Shown here: positions 25,698 to 34,266 of the stretch, piece by piece | Layout: each line of letters begins with the position of its first letter | Numbering within the stretch: the first letter of the stretch is position 1 | Assembly: GCF_003415675.1 (NCBI RefSeq) | Contig: NZ_QFZK01000014.1 | Location: forward strand, 31,836-95,835 | Source: Rhodoferax lacus | GTDB taxonomy: Bacteria > Pseudomonadota > Gammaproteobacteria > Burkholderiales > Burkholderiaceae_C | Direction of reading: 5' to 3' | Length of the DNA stretch: 64,000 nucleotides | Translations under genes and position numbers: made by a program | The notes under the pieces: model-generated | Seen by the model: the letters and a program-made list of their open reading frames with translations, nothing else | The model's database searches: none | What the model was told of the DNA's origin: nothing

Positions 25698-26855
25698 ATG
25701 CTGAACCGGGATGCACTTGAAAAAACCATAGCCGCTGCGCTGGCGCGCTCGCGCGGTGTGGTGCTGCAAGGCCCTCGCCAGTCGGGCAAAAGCACGCTGG
25801 CGCAGCGCTTTCTCCCGCGCGATTCGGCCAACTATTTCGACCTGGAGTATCCGCCCCACGCACAGCGCCTGGAGCAGGCCACGCAAACCCTGGAGCAGCT
25901 CTCAGGCCTGGTGGTCATTGACGAAGTGCAGCTGCGCCCATCCCTTTTCCCTTTGCTGCGCAGCCTGATGGACCGCTCCAACGCGCCAGGGCAGTACCTG
26001 CTGCTGGGTAGCGCCTCGCCCCAACTGATGCAGCAGGCCGGCGAGTCCTTGCTGGGTCGGGTGGAAACGGTGGAAGTCAGTGGCTTTGATCTGGATGAGG
26101 TGTGCAAGGCACAAGGCCACTACAGCGACGCAGTGGCCAACGCGCTGTGGCTGCGGGGTGGCTTTCCACGCGCGTATCTGGCGGCCAACGACGAGGACAG
26201 CTTTGTCTGGCGCATGAACGCGATTGCGGACCATGTGCGGGTGGACATGCCACAGTTTGGAATCAACATCGCAGCCCCGGCGATGTTGCGCTTCTGGACC
26301 ATGCTGGCCCACTACCACGGACAGATCTGGTCGGCCGCACCGTTCGCCCAATCCATGGGCGTTTCAGAGCCCACCATACGGCGCTACCTGGACACCCTCA
26401 CGCAAACCTTGATGGTGCGGCAACTCCAACCCTGGCATGAAAACCTGGGCAAGCGCCAGGTCAAGGCACCCAAGGTCTATTTTCGGGACACCGGTTTTTT
26501 GCATGCGCTGATGGGTGTGCACAACTTGACCGAATTGCTGGCGCACCCGCACCACGGGGCGAGCTGGGAAGGCTTTGCACTGGAGCAGATTCTGCGCATC
26601 GCCAAACCCACCGAGGCTTTTTTCTGGGCCACGCACCAGGGCGCCGAGCTGGACTTGCTGATGCTGCGCGGCCAGCAGCGTATTGGCGTGGAATTCAAGC
26701 GCTCACTGGCACCCACTGTCAGCACCAGCATGCGCATTGCGCTGCATGACCTGAAACTCGATGTGCTGTACGTGGTCTACCCCGGCCTGCACCGCTACAA
26801 GCTCAGCGAACAGGTCGAAGCAGTGCCGCTGTGGGCCCTGCTGCCCACACGCTGA
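25698..26855 (+). CDS. AAA family ATPase with DUF4143 domain
   Basis: 385 residues. Walker A GPRQSGKSTLAQ is near residue 25 and Walker B VVIDEVQ near residue 75. The central part has a winged-helix region (FAQSMGVSEPTIRRYLDTL). The C-terminal DUF4143 domain contains GAELDLLMLRG and IGVEFKRS, which resemble a PD-(D/E)XK nuclease core. Such stand-alone proteins are common and variable between strains, and their function is unknown. The cysTWA genes upstream are unrelated in role; the palindrome between them probably serves this gene. Confidence 0.83.
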   Translation: MLNRDALEKTIAAALARSRGVVLQGPRQSGKSTLAQRFLPRDSANYFDLEYPPHAQRLEQATQTLEQLSGLVVIDEVQLRPSLFPLLRSLMDRSNAPGQYLLLGSASPQLMQQAGESLLGRVETVEVSGFDLDEVCKAQGHYSDAVANALWLRGGFPRAYLAANDEDSFVWRMNAIADHVRVDMPQFGINIAAPAMLRFWTMLAHYHGQIWSAAPFAQSMGVSEPTIRRYLDTLTQTLMVRQLQPWHENLGKRQVKAPKVYFRDTGFLHALMGVHNLTELLAHPHHGASWEGFALEQILRIAKPTEAFFWATHQGAELDLLMLRGQQRIGVEFKRSLAPTVSTSMRIALHDLKLDVLYVVYPGLHRYKLSEQVEAVPLWALLPTR

Positions 26856-26977
26856 ACCGTCGGTGGCATCTGGCCGTGCAGGCTGGCAACGGCATCCTCT
26901 ACGGGTATATGCGCCCTTGACACCCGGGCGCGGCAAGCAGATTGTGGCAGGCTGTTTTGTCCTCGCCGGAAACGCCC

Positions 26978-28921
26978 ATGCCTGTCTCTTCCCATCAGCA
27001 CATTGCCACTGTCATGCAGGTGGCCTCCGACGCCCGCGCCCTTGTGGGCGGCGCGCTGGCGCGCGAGCAGGTCATCCATGACTCGTGGCTGCGCTGCGTG
27101 CACGAGCACCGGCTGGACCCCACGCGTATGCAGGAGGCCATCATCGTGCCGCAGGCGCGGCTGCGCGAGCACAAGGAGCAGATGGAGAGCCTGCTGCACA
27201 TTGCGCGCCACGGCCTGGAGTCGCTCTACAGCAAGGTGAGTGGCCTGGGCTATGTGGTGTTGCTGACCGATGCGCGCGGTATCACCGTGGACTTTCTGGG
27301 CGACCTGGTGTTTGAGCCCAGCCTGCGCAAGGCCGGCCTCTACCTGGGGGCCGACTGGAGCGAGCACCACGCCGGCACCTGCGGCGTGGGCACCTGCATC
27401 AGCACCGGCCAGGCGCTCACCGTGCATCTGGATGACCACTTCGATGCCACCCACATCCCGCTGACCTGCACCAGCGCGCCCATCTACGACAGCCACGGGC
27501 ACCTGAGCGCGGTGCTGGACATCTCGCGCTTGAGCTCGTCGCAGCCCAAGGAGAGCCAGCACCTGGCCCTGCAGCTCGTGAGCATGGTGGCGCATGACAT
27601 CGAAAACGCCGCCTTCCTGCAGCGCCACCGGCGCGACTGGATAGTGCGGCTCGCGGGTGCGCCGCAGTTTCTGGAGGTGCAACCCGAATACCTGCTGGCG
27701 CTGGATGCCAATGGGCGTGTGGTGGGCCACAACCGGCGCGCCCAGCTCGGCCTGCAATCGGTCAACCATGGCACGCTGCTGGGTGCGCGCTTTGAGGCCC
27801 TGTTCGACCTGCCCTTTGCCCACATCGGCCGCTTTGTCAAAACCGAGCCCAGCGACCAGCGTGCCGTCATGGTCACCGGCCTGCGGCGCCTGCTGTTTTT
27901 GTCGGCCACACCGCCACCCCCTGCGCCCGTGCTGGTGCGCGATGCCAAGGCGACAGTGGCCGTGCTGCCCGCGCCCCTGGCCGCCCTGTCGGCGGGCGAC
28001 CCCGCCCTGGACCTGCAGATCAAGCGCGCCGCCATGCTGGTGAATTCGCCCATCAGCCTGCTGGTGACCGGCGAGACCGGCTCGGGCAAGGAGTACTTTG
28101 CCAAGGCAATCCACGCCAGCGGCGTGCGCCAGCAGCGGCCCTTTGTGGCGGTGAACTGCGCCGCCATCCCCGAGGCGCTGATCGAGAGCGAGCTGTTTGG
28201 CCACCTGCCCGGCAGCTTCTCGGGCGCCAGCTCGCGCGGCAAGCGCGGGCTGATCCAGGAGGCCGACGGTGGCACGCTGTTTCTGGATGAGATTGGCGAC
28301 ATGCCCCTGCCCCTGCAGGCGCGGCTGCTGCGCGTGCTGTCCGAGCGCGAGGTGCTGCCCGTGGGCGCCCTGAAGCCGATCCCCGTGAACATCCGCGTGA
28401 TAGCCGCCACCCACGCGCCGCTGGAGCAACTGGTGCAGCGCGGCGGCTTTCGCGATGACCTGTACTACCGCCTGAACGGTGCGCACTTCAGCCTGCCGCC
28501 CCTGCGCGCGCGCACCGACCGCGGCCTGATGATGGACCGCCTGCTGGGCGGGCGCAGCCTGAGCCCAGCCGCCCGCGCCCAGCTCATGGCCCACCCCTGG
28601 CCGGGGAATTTGCGCGAGCTCAAGAACGTGCTGGAGTACGCCTGCAGCATGCGGGAGAGCGGCGATATCGACACCGACGACCTGCCCGCGCTGGCCACCA
28701 GCAACCGCACGCAAGCCCTGCTGCACGAGGCACCCACGCCAGCCGCTGCGCACGGCCAGCCTGCTGCCAGCACGGACACTGAAAGCAGCCAGGACCTGCG
28801 GCAACGGCTGCAGGCGGCCCACTGGAATGTGAGCGCGGTGGCGCGTGACATGCAGCTCTCGCGCATGACGCTGTACCGCCGCATGCAGCGTGCGGGCATC
28901 GTGCCGCCCAACCGCGCATAG
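26978..28921 (+). CDS. AcoR-like sigma-54-dependent transcriptional activator
   Basis: 647 residues. A GAF-type sensor spans about residues 65-190 (LLTDARGITVDFLGD, HHAGTCGVGTCISTGQ) and a degenerate PAS region follows. The AAA+ domain has Walker A GETGSGKEYFAKAI near residue 366, the sigma-54 contact loop as GSFSGA instead of GAFTGA near 412, and Walker B GGTLFLDEIGDMP. A Fis-type helix-turn-helix closes the protein (NVSAVARDMQLSRMTLYRRM). It probably activates the flavin monooxygenase gene downstream from a -24/-12 promoter. The start at 26978 follows GGAAACGCCC; a GTG 36 bases upstream is the alternative. Confidence 0.88.
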   Translation: MPVSSHQHIATVMQVASDARALVGGALAREQVIHDSWLRCVHEHRLDPTRMQEAIIVPQARLREHKEQMESLLHIARHGLESLYSKVSGLGYVVLLTDARGITVDFLGDLVFEPSLRKAGLYLGADWSEHHAGTCGVGTCISTGQALTVHLDDHFDATHIPLTCTSAPIYDSHGHLSAVLDISRLSSSQPKESQHLALQLVSMVAHDIENAAFLQRHRRDWIVRLAGAPQFLEVQPEYLLALDANGRVVGHNRRAQLGLQSVNHGTLLGARFEALFDLPFAHIGRFVKTEPSDQRAVMVTGLRRLLFLSATPPPPAPVLVRDAKATVAVLPAPLAALSAGDPALDLQIKRAAMLVNSPISLLVTGETGSGKEYFAKAIHASGVRQQRPFVAVNCAAIPEALIESELFGHLPGSFSGASSRGKRGLIQEADGGTLFLDEIGDMPLPLQARLLRVLSEREVLPVGALKPIPVNIRVIAATHAPLEQLVQRGGFRDDLYYRLNGAHFSLPPLRARTDRGLMMDRLLGGRSLSPAARAQLMAHPWPGNLRELKNVLEYACSMRESGDIDTDDLPALATSNRTQALLHEAPTPAAAHGQPAASTDTESSQDLRQRLQAAHWNVSAVARDMQLSRMTLYRRMQRAGIVPPNRA

Positions 28922-28970
28922 GCGACGTATCAGCGGCTGATCAGGCAGTCCACGCACAGGCCTTTGGGCC

Positions 28971-29017
28971 GTGACAGGTGTCGCGTCTGGCCTGTGACAG
29001 CTGTCACCCTGTGACAC
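28971..29017 (+). promoter_or_regulatory. Upstream activator sites for the sigma-54 regulator
   Basis: GTGACA half-sites are clustered here. There is a perfect 14-base palindrome, GTGACAGCTGTCAC (28994-29007), an imperfect copy, GTGACAGGTGTCGC (28971-28984), and a further half-site, GTGACA (29011-29016). They lie 55-100 bases before the -24 element, the usual distance for enhancer sites bound by sigma-54 activators. Binding by the AcoR-like protein is inferred. Confidence 0.65.
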
Positions 29018-29071
29018 CCGGCGAAAGCCTGGCGTTTGTTATGAATCAAGGACTTGCGTGGCCCGCATGCA

Positions 29072-29087
29072 TGGCACGGATATTGAC
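29072..29087 (+). promoter_or_regulatory. Sigma-54 (-24/-12) promoter
   Basis: TGGCACG-GATA-TTGAC matches the RpoN consensus TGGCACG-N4-TTGCW except for one base in the -12 element. It precedes the monooxygenase ATG by 56 bases and follows a sigma-54 activator gene on the same strand. Confidence 0.8.
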
Positions 29088-29143
29088 TTGTATCTCTGTG
29101 AGTCAGCCCGCGTAGAGGCTGGCGCAACACCGGAGACAAACCC

Positions 29144-30940
29144 ATGACAAGCCCCACCCCGTCGCAACAGGCCAGCACCTGGCTGGCCGACTTTGAAGCC
29201 GCCCTTGGCAGCCGCAACCTGGACGCAGCCACAGCGCTCTTTGGCGCAGACTGCTATTGGCGCGACCTCGTCAGCTTCACCTGGAACATCTGCACACAGG
29301 AAGGCCCCGCAGCCGTGCGCGCCATGCTGGCCGAGCGCCTGGAGGATGCAGCACCTTCGAACTTTGCCTTGGAAGGCGAGGCCAGCGAAGCCGGTGGCGT
29401 GATCGACGCCTGGTTCACGTTCGATACCCGCGTCTCGCGCGGACGCGGCCACCTGCGCCTGCAAGACGGCCGGGCCTGGACGCTGCTGACCACCATGGTG
29501 GAGCTCAAAGGCTTTGAGGAGAAGACCGGCACCCACCGCATCAAGGGGGCTGAGCACGGCGTGCAAAAGGGCCGCAAGAACTGGCTGGAACGCCGCAAGG
29601 ACGAAGAGGCCAGCCTGGGCTACACCGAGCAGCCTTATGTGGTGATTGTGGGTGGCGGTCAGGGCGGCATCATCCTGGCCGCGCGCCTGCGCCGCCTGGG
29701 TGTGCCCACGCTCATCATCGAGAAGAACGCGCGCCCCGGCGACAGCTGGCGCAACCGCTACAAAAGCCTGTGCCTGCACGATCCGGTCTGGTACGACCAC
29801 CTGCCCTACATCCCCTTCCCCGATGACTGGCCGGTGTTTGCGCCCAAGGACAAGATTGGGGACTGGCTGGAGATGTATGCCAAGGTGATGGAGCTCAATT
29901 ACTGGGGTAACAGCACGGCCCAAAGCGCCCACTTTGACGAGGCCGCAGGCGAGTGGGTGGTGCAGGTCAACCGCGCCGGCGAGCAGGTTACGCTGAGGCC
30001 CAAACAACTCGTCTTTGCACTCGGTGTGTCCGGCTATGCCAACGTGCCCAAGATTGCCGGGGCCGAGAGTTTTGAAGGCGAGCAACACCACTCCAGCAAG
30101 CACCCCGGCCCGGAAAAATACCAGGGCAAAAAAGTGGTGGTACTGGGCTCCAACAACTCGGCCCACGACATCTGCGCCGCACTGTGGGAAAACGATGTGG
30201 ACGTCACCATGGTCCAGCGCAGCAGCACCCACATTGCGCCCTCACAGGCGCTGATGGAGCTGGCCCTGGGCGGGCTGTACAGCGAAGAAGCAGTGAAGAA
30301 TGGCATAGACCACCACAAGGCCGACCTGGTGTTTGCCAGCGTGCCCTACAAGATCATGCACAGCTTCCACATCCCGGTGTACGAGGAAATGAAGAAGCGC
30401 GAGGCCGACCTGTATGGCCGCCTGGAGAAGGCCGGCTTCATGCTGGACTTCGGCGATGACGGCTCGGGCCTGTTCATGAAGTACCTGCGACGCGGCTCCG
30501 GCTACTACATCGACGTGGGCGCCAGCGAGCTGGTGGCCAACGGCAGCATCAAGCTCAAGAGCCGGGTCAACATCGAGCGCATCAACCTCAAGTCGGTCAC
30601 GCTCACCGACGGCACCGAGTTACCCGCCGACGTGCTGGTCTATGCCACTGGCTTTGGCTCCATGAACCAGTTTCTGTCGGACATCGTCTCGCCCGAGGTG
30701 GCCAACCGCGTCGGCAAGGTCTGGGGCCTGGGATCGAGCACCACCAAAGACCCCGGCCCCTGGGAGGGCGAGCTGCGCAATATGTGGAAGCCCACCAACC
30801 AGCCGCAGCTGTGGATACACGGCGGCAACCTGCACCAGAGCCGCCACTACTCGCAGTTCCTGTCGCTGCAGCTCAAGGCACGCTACGAGGGGCTGGAGAC
30901 GCCGGTGTACCAGCAGGCCGAGGTGCACCACCTGCGGTAG
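29144..30940 (+). CDS. Flavin-containing monooxygenase with N-terminal NTF2-like domain
   Basis: 598 residues. Residues about 1-130 look like a SnoaL/NTF2-type domain (LFGADCYWRDLVSFTWN). The FAD site VVIVGGGQGG starts near residue 166, the FMO/BVMO-like stretch FEGEQHHSSKHPG near 310, and the NADPH site VVVLGSNNSAHD near 331. ATGFGSMNQFLSD is the usual late FMO motif. It should insert one oxygen into a small ketone, sulfide or amine in the cytoplasm; the substrate is unknown. Expression is predicted to need RpoN and the AcoR-like activator next door. Confidence 0.88.
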   Translation: MTSPTPSQQASTWLADFEAALGSRNLDAATALFGADCYWRDLVSFTWNICTQEGPAAVRAMLAERLEDAAPSNFALEGEASEAGGVIDAWFTFDTRVSRGRGHLRLQDGRAWTLLTTMVELKGFEEKTGTHRIKGAEHGVQKGRKNWLERRKDEEASLGYTEQPYVVIVGGGQGGIILAARLRRLGVPTLIIEKNARPGDSWRNRYKSLCLHDPVWYDHLPYIPFPDDWPVFAPKDKIGDWLEMYAKVMELNYWGNSTAQSAHFDEAAGEWVVQVNRAGEQVTLRPKQLVFALGVSGYANVPKIAGAESFEGEQHHSSKHPGPEKYQGKKVVVLGSNNSAHDICAALWENDVDVTMVQRSSTHIAPSQALMELALGGLYSEEAVKNGIDHHKADLVFASVPYKIMHSFHIPVYEEMKKREADLYGRLEKAGFMLDFGDDGSGLFMKYLRRGSGYYIDVGASELVANGSIKLKSRVNIERINLKSVTLTDGTELPADVLVYATGFGSMNQFLSDIVSPEVANRVGKVWGLGSSTTKDPGPWEGELRNMWKPTNQPQLWIHGGNLHQSRHYSQFLSLQLKARYEGLETPVYQQAEVHHLR

Positions 30941-30993
30941 GTCGACACCAGCGCGATTAAGCGCCATAATTGGCTCTTATTTAGGAGCTGATT

Positions 30994-31245
30994 ATGGAAT
31001 CCATCTATGCCGACGTGACGATCAGCATGTCCGAGTTCAAGAAGAACCCGGCTGCTGTGTTGCGGGACGCCAAGCGCCGCCCGGTGGCGGTGCTGAACCA
31101 TAACAAAGCGGCGTTCTACATGATCGAACCCGCCCTGTTTGAAGCGATGTTGGAAGAGCTTTCCGATCAGGAACTGGGCCGCACCGTGCTGGCCCGTATG
31201 GGGGAACGGGCCCAAGCCATTGAGGTGGATATCGATGCCATCTGA
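30994..31245 (+). CDS. Type II antitoxin, Phd/YefM (StbD) family
   Basis: 83 residues. The N-terminal DNA-binding part has ISMSEFKKNPAAVLRDAKRRPVAV in short pieces, followed by NHNKAAFYMIEPALFEAM, the typical Phd/YefM arrangement. The C terminus should bind the RelE-type toxin encoded by the next gene, which it overlaps by 11 bases. TAGGAGCTGATT supplies a ribosome binding site. Antitoxins of this family repress their own promoter. Confidence 0.85.
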   Translation: MESIYADVTISMSEFKKNPAAVLRDAKRRPVAVLNHNKAAFYMIEPALFEAMLEELSDQELGRTVLARMGERAQAIEVDIDAI

Positions 31246-31606
31246 GGCAGCGCCGCCCGTTCGCAAATACAAATACCGCTTGCAGTTTGTGCCCAGCGCC
31301 TGGGCTGAGTGGCAGAAACTGGACGGCTCTGTAAAGGAACCCATGCGGCGCTTGCTGAAGAAGCGCTTGGACAACCCGCATGTGCCCGGCGCTGCGCTGC
31401 ATGGTGCGCTGGCAGGGCACTACAAGATCAAGCTCAACAAGCAGGGTTACCGCCTGGTCTATGGTGTGCAGGACGATGTGCTGATCGTGATGGTGATGGC
31501 CGTGGACAAGCGAGAGGACAGCGTGGTGTACCAGTCCGCCATGGCACGCGTGTCTGAAAAAATGGCCGCACTGGCTGACGCGGCGCACAAGCGCTTGAAG
31601 CAATGA
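31235..31606 (+). CDS. Type II toxin, RelE/ParE family
   Basis: 123 residues from the ATG inside the antitoxin end (MPSEAAPPVRKYKY). The core has LQFVPSAWAEWQKLD, LKKRLDNPHVPGAAL, YKIKLNKQGYRLVYGVQDD and VMAVDKREDSVVY, a normal RelE fold with basic residues for ribosome-dependent mRNA cleavage. The C-terminal 20 residues are a basic helix. It appears intact and should be held inactive by the upstream Phd-type partner. Confidence 0.87.
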   Translation: MPSEAAPPVRKYKYRLQFVPSAWAEWQKLDGSVKEPMRRLLKKRLDNPHVPGAALHGALAGHYKIKLNKQGYRLVYGVQDDVLIVMVMAVDKREDSVVYQSAMARVSEKMAALADAAHKRLKQ

Positions 31607-31612
31607 AACAGC

Positions 31613-32278
31613 CTACAAACCGCATCCCCTGAGGATCAACGCCACCACATGCTCGGTGGCCCGCGCATGGTCTTTCTCCGCCAGCGCATCGGTGTCCAGC
31701 ACGGCGCAGACCTGCACATCGAAGTCGGCATAGGTTTGCGTGGCAGCCCAGATGGTGAAGAAGAGGTGCACAGCGTCTACAGGCGCCATGCGCCCGGCGT
31801 CTATCCAGCCCTGCACCACGGCGGCCTTGTCCATGACGAGTTGGCGCAGCTCCGTTTTCAGCAGTGCTTTGACCACCGGCGCGCCGTGCAGCAGTTCATT
31901 CGCAAACACCTTGGAGCCGTCGGGGCGCTCGACTGAGAGGCGCATCTTGGCGCGTATGTATTGCTCCAACGCGGTACGTGGTTCGGCCTCAGCCGTGATG
32001 ACCAGCGTGGGCTGCAGCCAGTCATTGAGAATGCGGGCCAGCACGGCGCGGTAGAGCACGTCCTTGCTGCCAAAGTAGTAGTGCAGATTGGCCTTGGGCA
32101 GGCCGCTGGCCTCGGCGATGGCGGCCATGGTGGCGCCACTGAAGCCGGTGCGGGCAAACACCTTTTCTGCGCCCAGAAGAATCAGGGCCTCATTCGTCTG
32201 GCGAATGAGGCCCTTGGACGGGGCCTCGGGGGCTTCCGTCCTGACAGTGGCGCGCACGGTTTTTGTGGGTACAGCCAT
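31613..32278 (-). CDS. RutR-like TetR family regulator
   Basis: 221 residues from MAVPTKTVRAT; a longer start at 32320 would overlap the binding-protein gene. The HTH is AEKVFARTGFSGATMAAIAEASGLPKANLHYYFGSK (read in pieces). The C-terminal domain has VFANELLHGAPV, GWIDAGRMAPVDAVHLFFTIWA-like segments typical of RutR, the uracil/thymine-responsive regulator. A RutR-type operator lies at the head of this operon at 36081-36104, so the protein probably represses the transporter and itself. Confidence 0.8.
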   Translation of the reverse strand: MAVPTKTVRATVRTEAPEAPSKGLIRQTNEALILLGAEKVFARTGFSGATMAAIAEASGLPKANLHYYFGSKDVLYRAVLARILNDWLQPTLVITAEAEPRTALEQYIRAKMRLSVERPDGSKVFANELLHGAPVVKALLKTELRQLVMDKAAVVQGWIDAGRMAPVDAVHLFFTIWAATQTYADFDVQVCAVLDTDALAEKDHARATEHVVALILRGCGL

Positions 32279-32298
32279 GCGCGCCTTCACCTGTGCGC

Positions 32299-33315
32299 TT
32301 ACTTCTGCGCAGCTTCCCACACCGCATGGGTGTAGGCGGCCTTGCCCGGATCCTTCTTGATCACCGGGTCGCTGCCACCGGTCAGCAGGACCTTGATGGT
32401 GCGGTCAAAGGCGGCGGGCTCCAGGTAGCCAATCTTCTTGGTACCGGCGTTGCTGATGAGCTTGGCCACGTTTTCCATCTGGCGCTTTTGCACCTTCAGG
32501 CTGGAGCTGCCCGAGGTATCTGCAGCCACCACGGCCTTGGCCGCACCTTCAGGGTCTTTGACCGCAGCGTCCCAGCCCTTGAGCGTGGCCTTGAGGAACT
32601 TGCCCATGCGCGCCACGAAGGCGGGGTCTTTCAGGTTGGGCTCGAGCACGTACAGGCCGTCTTCCAGGGTGGAGACGCCTTCTTTTTCATAGAAGAAGGT
32701 GACCAGGTCTTTTTCCTTCACGCCCGCGTCCACCACCTGCCAGTACTCGTTGTAAATCATGGTGGAGATGCAGGCGGCCTGGTCCTGCAGGAGCGGGTCC
32801 ACGTTAAAGCCCTGCTTGAGGATCTTTATGTCGGAGTCGGTCTTGAGCCCCAGCTTGTTCATCCAGTTGAGGAAGGGGTACTCGTTGCCGCCGTACCAGA
32901 CGCCCAGGGTCTTGCCCTTGAAGTCCTTGGAGGTCTTGACGCCGCTCTTCTTCTTGCAGGTCAGCATCAGGCCGGACTTGTCAAACACCTGGGCCACGTT
33001 GACCAGGGGCACACCGGCTTCGCGCGAGGCCATGGCCGAGGGCATCCAGTCCACCACGATGTCGGCCTGCTTGCCGGCCAGCACCTGGGTGGGGGCAATG
33101 TCGGGGCCGCCGGGTTTGATGGTCACGTCCAGCCCCGCGTCCTTGTAGAAGCCCTTGGCAGCGGCCATGTAGTAACCGGCAAACTGGGCTTGCGGCACCC
33201 ACTTCAATTGCACGGTGACAGCCTCATTGGCCAGCGCGCCAGTGCTGGCAGCAACGCCGCACACGGCCAGCACCGCAGCCATCAGGCCGCTGGTGATCTT
33301 GGGGGAACGAATCAT
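32299..33315 (-). CDS. ABC transporter substrate-binding protein, NMT1/THI5-like (probable pyrimidine type)
   Basis: 338 residues with a signal peptide ending near GALANEA. The mature part starts VTVQLKWVPQAQFAGYYMAAAKGFY in pieces, then GGPDIAPTQVLAGKQADIVV. The TCKKKSGVKTSKDFKGKTLG and STMIYNEYW segments are typical of THI5-like pyrimidine-binding proteins. An AGGAGTG ribosome binding site precedes the ATG. With a RutR-like regulator and operator in the same operon, uptake of a pyrimidine, dihydropyrimidine or hydantoin is the best guess; a thiamine precursor is the alternative. Confidence 0.82.
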   Translation of the reverse strand: MIRSPKITSGLMAAVLAVCGVAASTGALANEAVTVQLKWVPQAQFAGYYMAAAKGFYKDAGLDVTIKPGGPDIAPTQVLAGKQADIVVDWMPSAMASREAGVPLVNVAQVFDKSGLMLTCKKKSGVKTSKDFKGKTLGVWYGGNEYPFLNWMNKLGLKTDSDIKILKQGFNVDPLLQDQAACISTMIYNEYWQVVDAGVKEKDLVTFFYEKEGVSTLEDGLYVLEPNLKDPAFVARMGKFLKATLKGWDAAVKDPEGAAKAVVAADTSGSSSLKVQKRQMENVAKLISNAGTKKIGYLEPAAFDRTIKVLLTGGSDPVIKKDPGKAAYTHAVWEAAQK

Positions 33316-33378
33316 GGAACACTCCTTCAGGGTTAAAGAATCAACACAGGACAACGAAAACATAAGGCCATCTGCTCG

Positions 33379-34266
33379 CTACTTGGCACCGCGAATCGAC
33401 GGGTGCCAGAACGCGGCCCGCCGCTCCAGCGCCACCAGCAGGGCATAGGCCAGCGAGCCGGTCACGGCAGCCACCACAATCGCGCCCCAGACCAGGGGCA
33501 TGTTCATGCGCGCGGCCTCGGTGGAAATGCGAAAGCCCAGGCCGCTGGTGGGCGAACCAAAAAACTCGGCGACGATGGCGCCAATCAGGGCCAGCGTGGC
33601 GTTGACCTTAAGCGCATTGAAAATGAAGGGCAAGGCAGAGGGCAGCCGCAGCGCCAGCAGCGTGCGCGTGTAGCTGGCGGCGTAGCTGTACATCAGCTCG
33701 CGCTCGAGCTTGCCCGCGGCCTTGAGGCCGGCCAGGGTGGACACCAGCATCGGGAAGAAGGTCATGAGCACCACCACGGCGGCCTTGGAGGGCCACTCAA
33801 AGCCAAACCACATCACTGCAATGGGCGCTATGCCGACCAGCGGGATGGCGCTGGTGAGAGAGGCCACGGGCAACAGGCCGCGCTGCAAAAACGGCATGCG
33901 GTCAATCGCCACGGCCACGGCAAAACCCAGACCGCAGCCCAGAGCCCAACCGATCAAAACCGCCTTGCCGACGGTCTGCACAAAGTCGCCCCAGAGCTTG
34001 GGCGCGTGGTCAGCCATCGACGCCACCACCAAACTGGGCGCGGGCAGCAGCACGCGCGACACGTCCAGGCAACGCACCAGCACTTCCCAAAAGAAGACCA
34101 CCCACAGGCCGAAGACCGCGGCAGTGAAGGTGCCGACCCAGCGGCTGCCTTCCAGAGCGGCAGTGCGGTAGATGCTGTAGCCCGCCAGCACAGCGATCAG
34201 CACGATGGCAGGCCAGAACAGGGGCGAGGCACCGGCGCTCAGCCAGGCGTTCGTGGTGTCGCTCAT
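33379..34266 (-). CDS. ABC transporter permease (pyrimidine-type operon, second permease)
   Basis: 295 residues starting MSDTTNAWLSAG, whose ATG overlaps the stop of the other permease gene by 4 bases. Six to seven predicted helices, with the coupling loop YSYAASYTRTLLALRLPSALPFIFNALKVN in pieces. It has the same family as SsuC but pairs with a second permease, giving a heteromeric channel as in THI5-type and pyrimidine importers. The 62-base gap to the binding-protein gene contains nothing obvious. Confidence 0.85.
   Translation of the reverse strand: MSDTTNAWLSAGASPLFWPAIVLIAVLAGYSIYRTAALEGSRWVGTFTAAVFGLWVVFFWEVLVRCLDVSRVLLPAPSLVVASMADHAPKLWGDFVQTVGKAVLIGWALGCGLGFAVAVAIDRMPFLQRGLLPVASLTSAIPLVGIAPIAVMWFGFEWPSKAAVVVLMTFFPMLVSTLAGLKAAGKLERELMYSYAASYTRTLLALRLPSALPFIFNALKVNATLALIGAIVAEFFGSPTSGLGFRISTEAARMNMPLVWGAIVVAAVTGSLAYALLVALERRAAFWHPSIRGAK

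Noticed and set aside
26795..29017. 740-codon minus-strand frame opposite the sigma-54 activator
   Set aside because: His/Gln/Ala/Gly-rich shadow of the activator gene with no family resemblance; the plus strand encodes clear AAA+ and HTH domains.
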